From Lottia gigantea (taxonomy: Eukaryota > Mollusca > Gastropoda > Lottiidae): DNA of 64,000 bases. This document shows positions 24,507 to 37,681 of the stretch, one piece after another. Made by a program: the position numbers and the translations under genes. Location of the stretch: contig NW_008707710.1 in the NCBI RefSeq assembly GCF_000327385.1, forward strand, positions 62,001 through 126,000, in the 5' to 3' direction. The notes under the pieces are model-generated. The model did no database searches and was not told the DNA's origin. It was given only the letters and a program-made list of their open reading frames with translations. How positions within the stretch are numbered: position 1 is the first letter of the stretch; each line of letters begins with the position of its first letter.

Positions 24507-25653
24507 AAGATATTAATCTATTGATTTCGGCTCATCGAGGACAAATATACTAGTTGTTAGCAATGTTAGTGATACTTGACGAAGGGCAGTTCGTTTTGTC
24601 ATTCCAGATTAAGCTCTTCAAGTTAAAATTGTTTACAAACTAGAGAACCAAACAAACTCTGGTGCTCACTATTTCATAGATTTCAAGCCTGATTATCTGT
24701 AAACGCATCAGTATGCCTCGAATAAGTGGCATCATTTTTTCCATTAAGTTTACTTTAAGAATCAAAAGCACTCAGACCCCAATAATTCAAGATACGATGT
24801 GTCAATGTTATATTGCAGGAATGACGAAGAAAAAAACAGGTCAACGCGCGGTTCACAATAAGTATTACGACCACCTTTCTGTAAGTGTGATATTCTCCAT
24901 ATACAATTGCATAGTAAGATGATTTGAGAAATGGAATAACAACAAAATGTGCCATATCTTAATAACTATATGCCCTTTTTCAAAAATTGTTATTTGTCAA
25001 GATATATTCTGTGTAGTGGGCACCTTTGTTGATAGTATTAAAATAAACATCAATTTTAACATGTTACTGTGGCGTTATCAGTTTTGAATTAGTTTCACAT
25101 AGCTCTAAGTCTGTACTTCATTTTTGGTGGTGTGACATTTTTTTAAAAGGATGTGTGTTTATTGAAACGTAAAATTACAATTCCCAATATTAATCAAATA
25201 AATTTGAAGAATTAAAAAAATATTAAAAAGTGATTACTTTTGACCTATTCAAATATTCCACAATAATGGTAAAGTTAACGATTTCATTATCTTAGTTGTT
25301 TATAGTCATATTTTCAGTATTTTTCACCCACCATTTTTGAGTGAAAATTCTTTTAAAATTCACTCCTTTAGACAAAATTTATATCTATGGCATCAAATTA
25401 TTTTTTATCAAAGCCCCTTGACGATTGCAAAAGGCAGGAAGGCAAAACGAAGTCTCCCTCTTTAGCTGAACAGCATCTCTCATCAACTGTCTCCTGATTT
25501 CAGATTAATAGATCTTCTTTATACATAGAAACGGCGTATTGTGATTTAGTAGATTATAAGTACCATAAATAACGATGTTCAAACATTTCTTCCGTGTATA
25601 TATTATCTGTATTAATAAATTTCATCCCACTTGTACATAACTTTGTCTAAATC

Positions 25654-25728
25654 GGATCTTTATTGTTTATTGTCCCATCCAAACGGAACGACTAGACGTT
25701 TTTTTCCATGTCAGCCCTCTTAATTTCA
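25654..25728 (-). mobile_element. SINE fragment, copy 5
   Basis: Only the head-proximal body is left: GTTTATTGTCCCATCCAAAC, GACTAGACG and CCATGTCAGCCCT. Confidence 0.65.
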
Positions 25729-27224
25729 GGTGCATCCGGGACATTTATAGGCCTTTTCTGCTGCCTATAAATTTCTTTCAACAAACCTCTAATGTTGATC
25801 AACTTATGCACACGTCTAAGAATAACAATATTCTTCCAGGGCAGATGTTGGAATCAATCCGTACCGAAAACTTTAATCAGTAGCAACAAGATCTCGACGA
25901 GTAGATTGGGATTACACCAATCCAGTGCTTCTACAGGGAATCTTATAGCACCTTATACCAAACCATACCCGTGCGTTCAATTCACAACTTCGAATGGTTC
26001 TTCAGGAGTACGGAGCATCAGAATTTACAATGCCATTTTTAAATTATAATCAATTATATCACAGATATTACGGGGTCTGTATTTTCTCAAAACAGAATAC
26101 TATTATCGTGTTCTTTTTTAACATTGTTTATTCAAATTTAAAGTTGTCTGTTTCTTATATAAGCCCACTACTGTCAATTAAAGGTTATCACAAATTGCTC
26201 AGCATTTTATCAAATATTTTTTTCGTGGTACAACTAGTAACTTCAGGAAATCTCATCAATCCATCGTTGGAAATCCAAGCCTATTGGGTACTCACAAACT
26301 CTTCCTAATGCGTGAAGAGTAGCTCAGTGGAACATCATCGTTGTATCGTTGTTTCCATACAAAGCATATTGCTATTGAAAGGCATTAGGGAATGACATGC
26401 TGATATTATTCATTATGTAATTAATTATGTATTGCTAGTAAATGAATTATGATATTTGTCATACAGTTGTTTACTGAAAAACTATCCAGTGTGATGACAC
26501 CGATGTTGATTCATTTCATGATGCATATTCCATGTAACTACTACTACTGAGGCCCTGTTTGCTTCGAGAATTTCACTCTAGGATTATATTTAAAGAGAAG
26601 GAGGCTAGAACCGCTATACTGGCGATATTGTTATACATGGCTAACTGCATAGTCCGTCCGAGACCAAAAAGGAGCATTATAAAAACCAACTCTATCGCTA
26701 CTCCACAATGTTACGTTCCTTCTTGATTTCAAAGACAGGAGGATTTTACATTAAATAAAATGCACAAGGCTAGGGTTACTACGTTTGACTTGAACGGCAT
26801 GAGCACTAGTGATAATTAAAAAAGGAGTCATATTATGTTACTGTGAATAAAGGATGTTATTGAAAAAAGACCCTGAACGAATATAATCCAAATGTCTAAA
26901 ATTGATATTGAGATGAATCCGATAAAGTCGCATTCCGATAATCCATAGCCATTTACGTCACACTGCAATATATTTGACTAATTGTGTATATTCATATCTT
27001 GAAAGCTATCGGAAAATCACACGGTTGCAGTGTTGAAATATTGACATTTCCATTATCCTACAAACGATTCAATATTAATTTAGTTATTTCAGACAATATC
27101 ACTGTGAATTTCAATAAATAAACAGTTTTAACTATTGTATATTACTGATTAAAAGCTTATGTCACAATTTTAAAGTGATATACCCTGGAATTGTAGATGC
27201 TTGATGAAAAGAGTGCCTGGTGGG

Positions 27225-27372
27225 GTTTAAGGTGGCAATAAACAATGTACGGTGTCGGCGCAGCGTACGGGGCGGGATTATCGATTCAGTAGAAAATCGA
27301 ATTGTGTCCACACCCCGATCATTTCTATTATTTTCAATTATCCCGCATCGTACACTGCACCATACCTCTCTA
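27225..27372. mobile_element. GC-rich foldback element
   Basis: Arms GGCGCAGCGTACGGGGCGGGAT and ATCCCGCATCGTACACTGCACC are inverted about a centre near 27300. A related one-arm copy lies at 59684-59750. Open frames on both strands here are by-products. Confidence 0.7.
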
Positions 27373-28119
27373 TTCACGGTTGACAGATATGAAGAGTCGT
27401 GCAATGATGTATTTATGGACTTTTGGATGTGGTGCAAAACATAAATATGGACAGTTTTTTTTTCTTTTTGAACAAACTTAAGGTCTTTGATTAATTTTGT
27501 CAAACTTATATTTATTTCCAAAACGAATCATTTCCAGTACGTACAATGGCCGCTGTGATGAGTAAATGTGTACAATTTCGGCCTGAATCCTTCTATTTGA
27601 CAGTTTTGCAACACGGAATTGGCTTACGCGGAGATGAAGCGTTGCTCGGGTGGTCTTGTCCAAACTTATCTGAGATCAAGTTTAAACATAAACTTTCCAT
27701 AAGGTGAAAAGCAGCACATTTAAACGCATAAATATGCATTTCAGAATCCAACTTAAACTGCTGTAATCAAGTGTTGATACAACATTTCAATAAATGTCAA
27801 TAGCAACAGTATAAATAATAAATACACCTATTGTTGATTGTACATGGAGTTATGAGATATTTCTAAATGTTATGAGATAGGTCAATATGTGTAAAAAATA
27901 TATGACAAAAAATATATGATAACACACACAGAGTTAATAGGTACAGAAAACACATCAATGATTCTTACTATTTTTCTTAACATTCTTTTTTCTCATTTAT
28001 TAATTAAATCAGCTGAATAAAATAAAGTAATGTATGAAGATGGGCATCACTAATTAATATTTCCCAAAGTCCTATTGGTGGAAAATCTGTTAGTTGAAAC
28101 TGTGCTGTTGAGAAAAAGG

Positions 28120-29100
28120 AAAAGTGTTCATTTTGGACAATATGTGACGAGAACCCTCATTGAGGGTATCTGTGATGAGAGTGTTCATTGAGGACACCTT
28201 GTCAAGAGAGTGCTCTTTGAGGACAAATTCTTAGGAGAGCATTTATTGAGGACAATCTGTGAAGATAACGCCCGTTGAAAACCATATGTTAAGACATCGC
28301 TTATAGAGGACAATATTTCATTATTCATTACGGACGATCTATGAAGAGAATATTCATTGTGGACGATCTATGAAGATATTATTCATTGAGGACGATCTAT
28401 GAAGAGAACATTCATTGTGGACAATCTATGAAGAGAACATTCATTGAGGACGATCTATGAAGAGAGTATTCATTAAGGACAATCTATGAAGAGAACATTC
28501 ATCAAGGACAATCTATGAAGAGAACATCCATTGAGGACGATCTATGAAGAGAACATTCATTGAGGACGATCTATGAAGAGAACATTCATTGAGGACGATC
28601 TATGAAGAGAACATCCATTGAGGACGATCTATGAAGAGAACATTCATTGACGACGATCTATGAAGAGAATATTCATTGTGGACGATCTATGAAGATATTA
28701 TTCATTGAGGACGATCTATGAAGAGAACATTCATTGAGGACGATCTATGAAGAGAACATTCATTGAGGACGATCTATGAAGAGAATATTCATTGAGGACG
28801 ATCTATGAAGAGAATATTCATTGAGGACGATCTATGAAGAAAATATTCATTGAGGAAGATTTATGAAGAGAACATTCATTAAGGACAATCTATGAAGAGA
28901 ACATTCATTGAGGACGATCTGTGAAGGGAATATTCATTGAGGACCATCTATGAAAAGAACATTCATTGAGGACGATTCATGAAGGGAACATTCATTGACT
29001 ACGATTTATGAAGAGAACATCCATTGAGGACGATTTATGAAGAGAACATGCATTGAGGACAATCTATAAAGTGAACATCGAGGACAATCTATGAGGAGAG
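28120..29100. repeat. 29-bp minisatellite, about 33 units
   Basis: The unit is ATTCATTGAGGACGATCTAT plus GAAGAGAAC. The central units are nearly identical and the edges diverged. No unique spacers separate the units. Confidence 0.95.
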
Positions 29101-29453
29101 TTCTTCTGAAAAACCTTAAAATAAGAATAAAATAGAAAAGAACGCCCCATGAGAACATTCCGCAGAACAGTACATTTTTTTCATATACACGTTTCAACCT
29201 ATTCCAGATAAAACTAGCTCAATGAATATATCGATTTCAATCCTCGCTCAGCAAGGACATGTTGATGTTTCTGATAGATTTCAATATGTTTTAATAAAAC
29301 TGTCACTCTGTTATAACGTTCAAAACTAATCTGCTCAAAAAGGTCTATTATAGACGTGTTTATGTAATCTTAGATTCATCTCAATTACGACATTAGTTGG
29401 GTCAATCTCACCATGTAACAATCTAACATACTAACACGCCATGTGTAAAAAAA

Positions 29454-29600
29454 GGGGGGGGGGGGGGTGTTTGCATAGGGGGCAATAGCTGAAGTGACAG
29501 ATTGATTCCAGCTTCCAGTTAAATATAGAACTTGTTCGAATATTGTAGGGGGTGGGAGGGGGGCGGCGAATATAGTTCCGGGGACATCACCCCCGTGCCC
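29454..29600. other. G-rich tracts
   Basis: A run of 14 G at 29454-29467 and GGGGGTGGGAGGGGGGCGG at 29548-29566, followed by C-runs. The plus strand could form a G-quadruplex. Confidence 0.6.
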
Positions 29601-30346
29601 CCTTTTAGGTACAGGCCTGCTTACCAATATATTGTGCACTATTCGAAAAGGATACCGTGTTATCAAACAAAGTCACTAAATCTTAATAGTGAGCATGCCC
29701 TCCATTGCCAAGAACATCCCACCACAATACTGATAATAGTGTGATAGAAAGGTGACATCGTGCCAACGATTCCTCTTCTGGAATCAAAACCAACCGGAAG
29801 CCAAGTGATCTACAGCCATAATTATACAAAGAAAACACAGTCCTGGCACTGAGTTGACCATCATTAGCAACCTAATCAGGGTGAGAAAATTCAATACGTA
29901 AGTCTACGTGTATCTAGTATACAGAATCAATATTTTACTAATAAACTGAATGTGTTCCTCAGAAAACAGGGACATACTATTGCATAATGAAAGTAACGCC
30001 CTATTTATTTATCGTTAAATGATGACTTTTGGAAAAAAAAGACAGAGAAATGATACAATACTGCTCATGCTAAAAACGTTTTACGTTTACTTTTCTGCAC
30101 CTAATAATGTTCATTGTAGACTTAACGTTGCACTTTAGCAATATGAACCCGATATACAAGTCATGTTGAAAATAATGCACAGAAATAATTTGATGCCTTG
30201 CCAATTATGCTTTTAATGTATTTTCAAATTACGCCGATAATTTAATATTAATTATCCAGTAATTAGCTATTATCGTATTTTATTAAATGTATACCTTACT
30301 TCAAAGTCAATTACTAAACATATATTAAAATTTCATTTTGAAATGA

Positions 30347-30430
30347 GTGGAATGGAATGGTGTTTCACGTCTTGCTTTTCAGCCAATGAAGACAACAACG
30401 CCATGCAAGAGGAATTAGAAAGGTTTGCCT
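30347..30430 (-). mobile_element. SINE fragment, copy 6
   Basis: Tail-proximal part only (AATGGTGTTTCACGTC, CCAATGAAGAC, AACGCCATGCA), more diverged than copies 1-4. Confidence 0.6.
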
Positions 30431-31431
30431 GCACAAACATTCTCGTAGTAGACTTAAAAGGAGAATAGCACAGATGGTGATTTTTATTTCTCATGAAAGC
30501 ACCCTGGGTAAGATCTTACAATTTTGTAGTCTGCTGATCAACTTTCTCTGGTCCAAAATAGAAACACAGAGGACCAAAGAGAATAGCTGACCTGCTTCCA
30601 GAGAAGATGATAAAACTCGTTTGTTTGGACGCCATGAGATACTTAAATGAAGCAACTTATGTTTTCTCTGTTCACTGCAGTGTGAATGGTACTTGAAGAA
30701 TATCTATGGGCAAATTTGAAACTCTCACATATTTGTTATAAAGTAAGTTTTTGGCTAAGTAAATCATCATAAAGCGTTCTTTTAACTACCATTAGTGACT
30801 TGTGTTTAATTAGCTCAAGAAAGTCATAACTTGTTTTGTATTCGGCACCAGTATGGAAGCATTTCAAAAATGAGAAATAAATTTCCGCCATAAAGATGCT
30901 ATCGCCATGTTTTCGTCGAAACAAACAAACAGAGGTGGAATAAAGAGTCATTTGTGAGTAATTCAATCAGGCTTTATAGAGTTGATATCAGCTAGTGAAG
31001 GGTGATAAATCGCCCAATTCCCATTTGGTGATATGAATATAGAAATCCCATAGGACTGACAATCAATTGATCTCTTTAATTCGACCATGTAGGAAGAAGG
31101 TGCAACATTAAATACATCATTCCACTTAACAATTAACCTGGTGCCGTACAAGTATTGGCCATTGGGAATCCGGAATCGTTTGGATAGGCAGGGGATACCA
31201 TCTACTCCTCAAAAATGCCAATCGCATCCTAAGAATTCCTTGCGCAAAACAGCTCCCTGGCATTCATTGAGACGAATTCAACTAACCTATACCATTTGCT
31301 ACACCAAAAGCCTCTTCTGATTTAGGCAAATAGAAGATCACTGAACAGTGATGTATTATCAGAATCATTCTTGACGTGCATTGGTCACAATTATCCTTTA
31401 AATTGCTAAAATGACAAGAAATCAGAAGAGT

Positions 31432-31866
31432 AAAAACATTTTGTTATTGTAGATGCATAGAGCAGTATTTTAACAGTGGAAATATTTTGTTATTGTAGAT
31501 GTATAGAGCAGTATTTTAACAGTGAAAATATTTTGTTATTGTAGATGTATAGAGCAGTATTTTAACAGTGAAAATATTTTGTTATTGTAGATGTATAGAG
31601 CAGTATTTTAACAGTGAAAATATTTTGTTATTGTAGATGTATAGAGCAGTATTTTAACAGTGAAAATATTTTGTTATTGTAGATGTATAGAGCAGTATTT
31701 TAACAGTGAAAATATTTTGTTATTGTAGATGTATAGAGCAGTATTTTAACAGTGAAAATATTTTGTTATTGTAGATGTATTGAGCAGTATTTTAACAGTG
31801 AAAATATTTTGTTATTGTAGATGTATAGAGCAGTATTTTAACAGTGAAAATATTTTGTTATTGTTT
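31432..31866. repeat. 46-bp minisatellite, about 9.4 units
   Basis: Units contain TTTTGTTATTGTAGATG and AGAGCAGTATTTTAACAGTG and are almost identical; the first unit is the most divergent. Confidence 0.97.
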
Positions 31867-32534
31867 ATTGTTATTGACAGTTTAAACACCACATGAATTT
31901 TAATAGTGAAAATATTACAAGATCACAATTATGTAACACTATTGTAGAAGAGATTAGTCGTAAAAAGAACCTACGCCCTTTAAAGCAGGTTTCAAACTAA
32001 TCATTATGGAAACCAATTTCCTGCTTACAGCTTTACAAACCATTACAGACCCTGATATCCACTGCATCTTTTGATTGTTGAAAGTAATAAAAGACGACGA
32101 AATGAGCATCAAATCAGTAATGAATGCGAGGAACGAAACATGTAAAATGAGAAGATTATGGGAAGATCAAGGGAGACTTTACGGAGTTGCTAACTATCAC
32201 CCTCAGATCACGGCCATCAACATATCTAATTAAAAGAAACGAGTCCATTGATTAGTTTCCTACCAGCAAAGAAGTCGTGACCTTTAAGCCGGTAGGCGGC
32301 GGAACCAACCAGGGTGCGATTATGGAATGAGATTTAATCGTGGAGCTGTCACATCTCCATAGTCGGTAAAATTTAATAAAGCTATTGTGTTATTGAAAAA
32401 ATAAGAATGAAAAAAATTATGATATTTTATGTATTATCTCTAAATGGGGTTAAACGGATAATGCAGTTGGTAATTAGAGAAATTGTGTCAGGATTGTGTT
32501 TCAACGATAAGAAGCTTCTTCAAATTTGCATCAT

Positions 32535-33005
32535 GGGCAAGCCCCGTATTCTCTAAACGATCTTAGCGCTATCACGTCTTCGGTTCTTATCTTCTAACAT
32601 TGATTCAAGGACACCCTAGCGCTAAAAGGCCTAATTATACTGAGCGCGACCGCGAACGCGACCATTACGACTTTTCGCGCGACCTTCCACACGGATCATC
32701 GTTCGTATTGAAAGCGCGTAAATTCGCTGATAAAACGAGCTCAGAGTGAACTGGCAGACAGGTATGATCTTTGACCTCACCCTCTGATTGGCTAATGTAA
32801 ATAGTTCAAGCGGTCTTTTCCCAAATATTCGCTCTGGAGGCAATCTCCGCGGTTTTCCACGCGAACAGAAATTCGGCCGCATTCGCGTTCGCCCCTAGTA
32901 TAAACAACCTAATACAAAATCAGGTTAAGCAATCCAATGCGATCGCGGTCGTAGTCGCACTCAGTATAAACGGACCTTAAGATCGTTTCGAGAATACGAG
33001 GCCAG
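32535..33005. mobile_element. Nested foldback elements, GC-rich
   Basis: Outer arms CCCCGTATTCTCTAAACGATCT and AGATCGTTTCGAGAATACGAGG are inverted. Inside, 32628-32980 has its own inverted ends TTATACTGAGCGCGACCGCG and CGCACTCAGTATAA. The open frame at 32631-32882 is a by-product of high G+C content. Confidence 0.75.
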
Positions 33006-34753
33006 GTCTGTAAAAGGAACATTAAAAATCTTCAAAAATCATTAATGAAAATCTGCTAAACAATCTTTAAATGCAAACCTTAGTGTTTCGTTTCATATTG
33101 TTTTCAGCAGGTTACTATACAGAATTTGATATGAAATGCATATCAATTTTGTAAGAGCATGGATGGAGAGCAGAGTCACCAGCACAAAAAAGCCAAACGA
33201 AATCAAAACTCATATCGAGGTATATTATACTTTGAGTAAGCTAAGCAATGAGCACTGATCGAAATAACCACGACACTGTCCTTAATTCGAGATGATATTT
33301 TTTGTTTTTAAAATGTTCAGATTCAGATGCGGTAACCACATTACACAATTTTCCAATATATTATATTGTATATTAAATTAATTGGTTTTTCTTTGGCATC
33401 TCTTAAATTTCTTTTAGTTATCATTTTCCATACAGTTTTATGTTCTTAGTAAATCAAATAAGCTTATTGAACATTTCATAAAGTACATAGCGTAACACAT
33501 ATATCAACCTATATTTTCTTTTTTTCCAATAACGATTTTTCTCCGAAAGCTTTCTATTTTTTGCTGTTTTTTAAGTAAATCAAATTTCAAATTCACATTA
33601 TTCCATAAAAGTCTTATTTTATTGAATTTATTTCGAAGTGATCTTAAAGTAGGTCCCTATCATATTTGTTATTCTGCTCGACAACGAATGCCATTGAACT
33701 CGTTTCATAAATCATATTTCTACATGTCCATTATGTTTAAAACTGCTAACTAATCAGAAACACACAATACTCAAAAATTAATAGAACCTTTTTGAATGAA
33801 GTGTTATTTTACGTCATACAACGAAATGCGGTGCGCCTACTCAGTTAATTGCAACACAATCGCAAAATACAACGAACAAAAAACATCTTTGAATGGTACC
33901 GGAAAATAATCATAGTCCCGCTAATATTTTGAGGCCGCTGCACCTGAATTAATTTTGAGATCAACGTCAGTACCCACAACGTCCATGGATATTTCCGACA
34001 CTTTCCCTTCAAAGTATCGATTTTGATTAAAAATAAATGGATTTTCCTGGTGTCATATGGGTATTTTACGAGAATGTAAAAGGTACACACTGTTAATCAT
34101 GCTTAGAGATAAAATGTTGGTTTAGGAGAGTTGCATCATTTCAACTATACATAACAATGAGTGATGATTCATACTGACGCCACTGCTGCAAAACATAACT
34201 GATAGAAACCTGATGAATGATAGAAACCTCAGGGAAATGGAATGGTGCAAATAAGACCTCTCTCTGATCCAGGTGGTTGGTAGATGACTAGTAAGCGTTC
34301 GCTTCCAGCGAATGCTGATATCGCAAACTAGGTAGTTGTTGGTAGTCGAAGTAGTTGGTAGCTGGATTGGTTCAAATTGGATGATTCTGTGTTATTGGTT
34401 TGGTTGTTGATACTTGTTAGATCTTGTCGGGTCGAATATTCCATTTAGATCTTGCTACTAATAGTCATCCATGATGGAATGCGATCACCTAAAGCAATTT
34501 TTGTTTTAATTTGAAATCTGAACCTTTTTTTTCTTTCCAAAACTGCAGAATGTTTGTTGGCGTTCTTAATTTTTGTTAGACAGCCATTCTTGTGAAAATT
34601 GTTGTCCTTAGGAATTGTAAATGAACTTTTCTGAATGTCCCCACCAGGCATTTGCCATTGTTTTTCAAATGAATTATTGGATGCATTCGTCATTCGAACG
34701 ATTTTTAGATTGCTATTGGTTTAAAGGGACGCAATCCAACAAAATTCAATAGA

Positions 34754-34798
34754 TGGTAACACGCTAAAGATCCCCCGACAGTTGGAAATGCCACTGCC
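34754..34798 (+). mobile_element. SINE fragment (sense on plus strand)
   Basis: CTAAAGATCCCCCGACAGTTGGAAAT matches the reverse complement of the SINE body. Confidence 0.6.
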
Positions 34799-34957
34799 CC
34801 GGCCCTGGACTAATAACACAGTGTACGACTGTCAAATATTTTGCATATCAAATACGTGTTTTATACGATTTGTGTACTACGTTACTTACATTAATGTATC
34901 ACGTATACGCTGTACATGTATATAGTGTTTGGTACGAAATGAGACTTTGGGTTCAGT

Positions 34958-35556
34958 ATGCCTATGTATCACTGTGATATTATGTTATTGGTACGTTACA
35001 TATATAGTAAATATTCACCATAATGTAGGCATATCACCCTTTGTTGTCCCGTTCAATACAACCAGCAATCGAGCAAGCAAGATAGTTCATGCCCACTTTA
35101 AGAGCCTTCAAGAGAAATTCCCCCATGTCTATAAGCAGAAAATGATAGTTGCATATTCAAAAAATAAGAACTTAAATGATAATATTGTTTATAGTAAACT
35201 AAAAACAATCAGTATATAACAGATACTATACTTCTATGCCTATGTATCACTGTGATATTATGTTATTGGTACGATTTATCACTTTGGGTTCAGTAGGCCT
35301 ATGTATCCCGTCCACGTTACATATATAGTAAATATTCACCATAATGTAGGCATATCACCCTTTGTTGTCCCGTTCAATACAACCAGCAATCGAGCAAGCA
35401 AGATAGTTCATGCCCACTTTAAGAGCCTTCAAGAGAAATTCCCCCATGTCTATAAGCAGAAAATGATAGTTGCATATTCAAAAAATAAGAACTTAAATGA
35501 TAATATTGTTTATAGTAAACTAAAAACAATCAGTATATAACAGATACTATACTTCT
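34958..35556 (+). repeat. Duplicated 243-bp segment carrying a retroelement protein fragment
   Basis: 34993-35235 and 35314-35556 encode the same protein fragment and appear identical over 243 bp. The encoded stretch (PFVVPFNTTSNR ... SKNKNLNDNIVYSKLK) resembles the region following the reverse transcriptase in Penelope-like or LINE-type polyproteins. It is a fossil fragment, duplicated recently together with a short flanking unit. Confidence 0.6.
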
Positions 35557-35768
35557 CGCCCATCGGGCGAGTCATTTTTTCTAATTTCAGATCAGAATAA
35601 GAACAGAAGAAAACCCAATATCAAGACCCTTAATCCTAAATTCTAAATAAAGTATCTGCTCCAATGCCTGTACATCTGGGAGAATCAGTAGAATATAGTT
35701 AAATTAGATCAATAACGCCGATAAAGATAGGTAATTTTTACTGCCAACATGTTTCAATTTCATATTTT

Positions 35769-35808
<40 letters not shown>

Positions 35809-35853
35809 GTACGATTTATCATTTAAGGTTCAGTATGTATCCCGTCTATAGTG

Positions 35854-35888
<35 letters not shown>

Positions 35889-36000
35889 TACGATTTATCA
35901 CTTTAGGTTCAGTATGTATCCCGTCTATAGTGTTATATATAATATAGTGGAATATATATATAGTGGTACGATTTATCACTTACGGTTATCGTACCACGTC
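35265..36000. repeat. Recurring GGTACGATTTATCACTT unit with (TA)n
   Basis: GGTACGATTTATCA(C/T)TT followed by a GTTCAGTA block and TATCCCGTCTATAGTG recurs four times. (TA)n microsatellites occupy 35772-35805 and 35854-35885. Confidence 0.8.
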
Positions 36001-36550
36001 ACTTCCTTAAACGCTAAAATATCGAATATACAGTGTTAGTATTACACACCTTTGGTTGAAATATAACCGAATGCCTCTGGTACTGTTTATGACGCTGGAC
36101 AGAATTAACCAGAATTGGAATTCAGTGTACCGCCTTCACTTTGCTCTATTTATCGCGTCTACAACTCGGTCCAATACATCAAATTAAGATGTAATTGTGA
36201 GCTATAGATATTCGATGGATGTGTTCCGCAACTCTTTTACTTAAAATTCACTGTTTCTTTTAAGAAGAGTGATTAGATTTTAAAGTTTGAAGTTAATTAT
36301 TCTAGTATTTATTAGTCTAAGTACCATAGTCTGGTTGGTCTAAGATAGTGATAATAAATGATATGTGACTTTCATTATCACCAGACGACCAATGAATGAG
36401 TTTTTAATTACACTTGACTTGATTCATTGAAAGCCTCTTCTTATAGAAAGCAAATACATCAGTCTTAAAGTCTCGTCATTAGATGTTTCAATACTGAATA
36501 CTAGTTCCAATCACAACCTTAATTCCTAACCAATTATGATGTAATTTAAA

Positions 36551-36770
36551 TGATGAAATGGAGTTTCACGTCCTACTTTTCTGCACACGTATACACGCAA
36601 ATTGTAGTACCTGCGCATCAGACTTTTGCCGTATCGGAATGAATGGGCGCTTTTTTGTTACTGACCTGTATCAACGACCTATGCCGGGATCGAACGCCGG
36701 ACCTTTGATTTAGTTGGCATGAGCGACCACAGCTCTGAGTGCCAATGATGCTGGTGAGAACCTCTGTCCT
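36551..36770 (-). mobile_element. SINE with tRNA-like head, copy 7
   Basis: A short tail-end match (GAAATGGAGTTTCACGTCC) is followed by sequence whose minus strand has TGGTCGCTCATGCCAACTAA (A-box-like) and GCGTTCGATCCC (B-box-like) about 35 bp apart, as in tRNA-derived SINEs. Confidence 0.6.
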
Positions 36771-37681
36771 GTTCTCTAATCCTTTACTAACTATTTAAAT
36801 ACTTGTCTTCCTGACCCTTATTCAACAACAGAAATAAGCAGAGACTTCAACACATACCTAATAATGTCAATGGCGTTATTGTGGTTTCTTCTTTATTTTC
36901 CAATTTTTGTTTTGATCTCTTAAGACGCCATACTCGGAGATTAAGTTCACAAGATAAGAGTCTGTAAACTTTAATTAGGCGTAAGAATAGAATAGTTCAT
37001 CTTTATTCTATCTATCCGATTTTCTTAAGCAGCTCAGTGAGAAAAGAGTCAACTTAACTTGATAACTAGTAATTGGACTTTAAAATATAGAGAAAAAAAA
37101 ATTGTTCGAAAAGAGGACAAATTTCTAATCAATTTCGTGATTACGTTGAGTGATCATTCAAGATTTATGAATAAGAAATGTCATAGGAAATCGAGTGATA
37201 AAAAGTAAGATGAAGTAGTCTGGAGTAATGGTGACACCCTATTGTGGTTTAACACTAGATGTCAGCTCTCCTAATTATCAGAAATGTTCACATTCCAGAC
37301 AACAACATCATACAAGATCCTTGAGTATGCCAAGGTGATTCACATAAGAGCTAAAATTCCGAAAAACATGTTCCTGATCAAAATATTTCTTAAATGAAAA
37401 CTAATAAAAATGATCACAATATACAGATGTTAGAATTCGCGTTGACCTAAATGTACTCACGACGGTCCGAGTACTTTCACTTATCTATTTGAAAAAATCC
37501 TTTTTCAAATAAAGTATTTGTTCCATCCTAGGCCTGTCCATTTGGAAGATTCAAACCGTACCTTCCCCTAAAACTCTTCTTCAATCATATGAATAAATTT
37601 TCAAAAATCTCTTATGATTGCCATTGCCTTTAAATTTGTTGTAAAAAGGTTCTGTAGCCTACAAGGGTGGTTTAGTTGTAT

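Larger units (their letters stand above)
24110..37681. other. Intergenic region between the convergent IgGFc-like genes
   Basis: About 13.6 kb without a supportable gene. Open frames at 25994-26308, 30736-31151, 33845-34090 and 34445-34693 show no domain or splice support. The region's repeats are listed separately. Confidence 0.6.

Noticed and set aside
26312-26385. tRNA gene (GTAGCTCAGTGG is A-box-like)
   Set aside because: No B-box and no acceptor-stem pairing could be found downstream.
27162-27521. 119-codon minus-strand gene
   Set aside because: The middle is a foldback element present elsewhere; no domain or splice support.
28120-29100. CRISPR-like array (29-bp repeats)
   Set aside because: Units are contiguous with no unique spacers and the genome is clearly eukaryotic; this is a minisatellite.
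30736-31151. Two adjoining minus-strand ORFs as one gene
   Set aside because: They are in different frames without splice signals, and neither resembles a known domain.
32631-32882. 83-codon GC-rich minus-strand gene
   Set aside because: It falls inside a foldback element and is explained by base composition.
35851-36039. ORF starting MLYIYIYIYIYIG
   Set aside because: Translation of a (TA)n microsatellite and neighbouring duplicated units.
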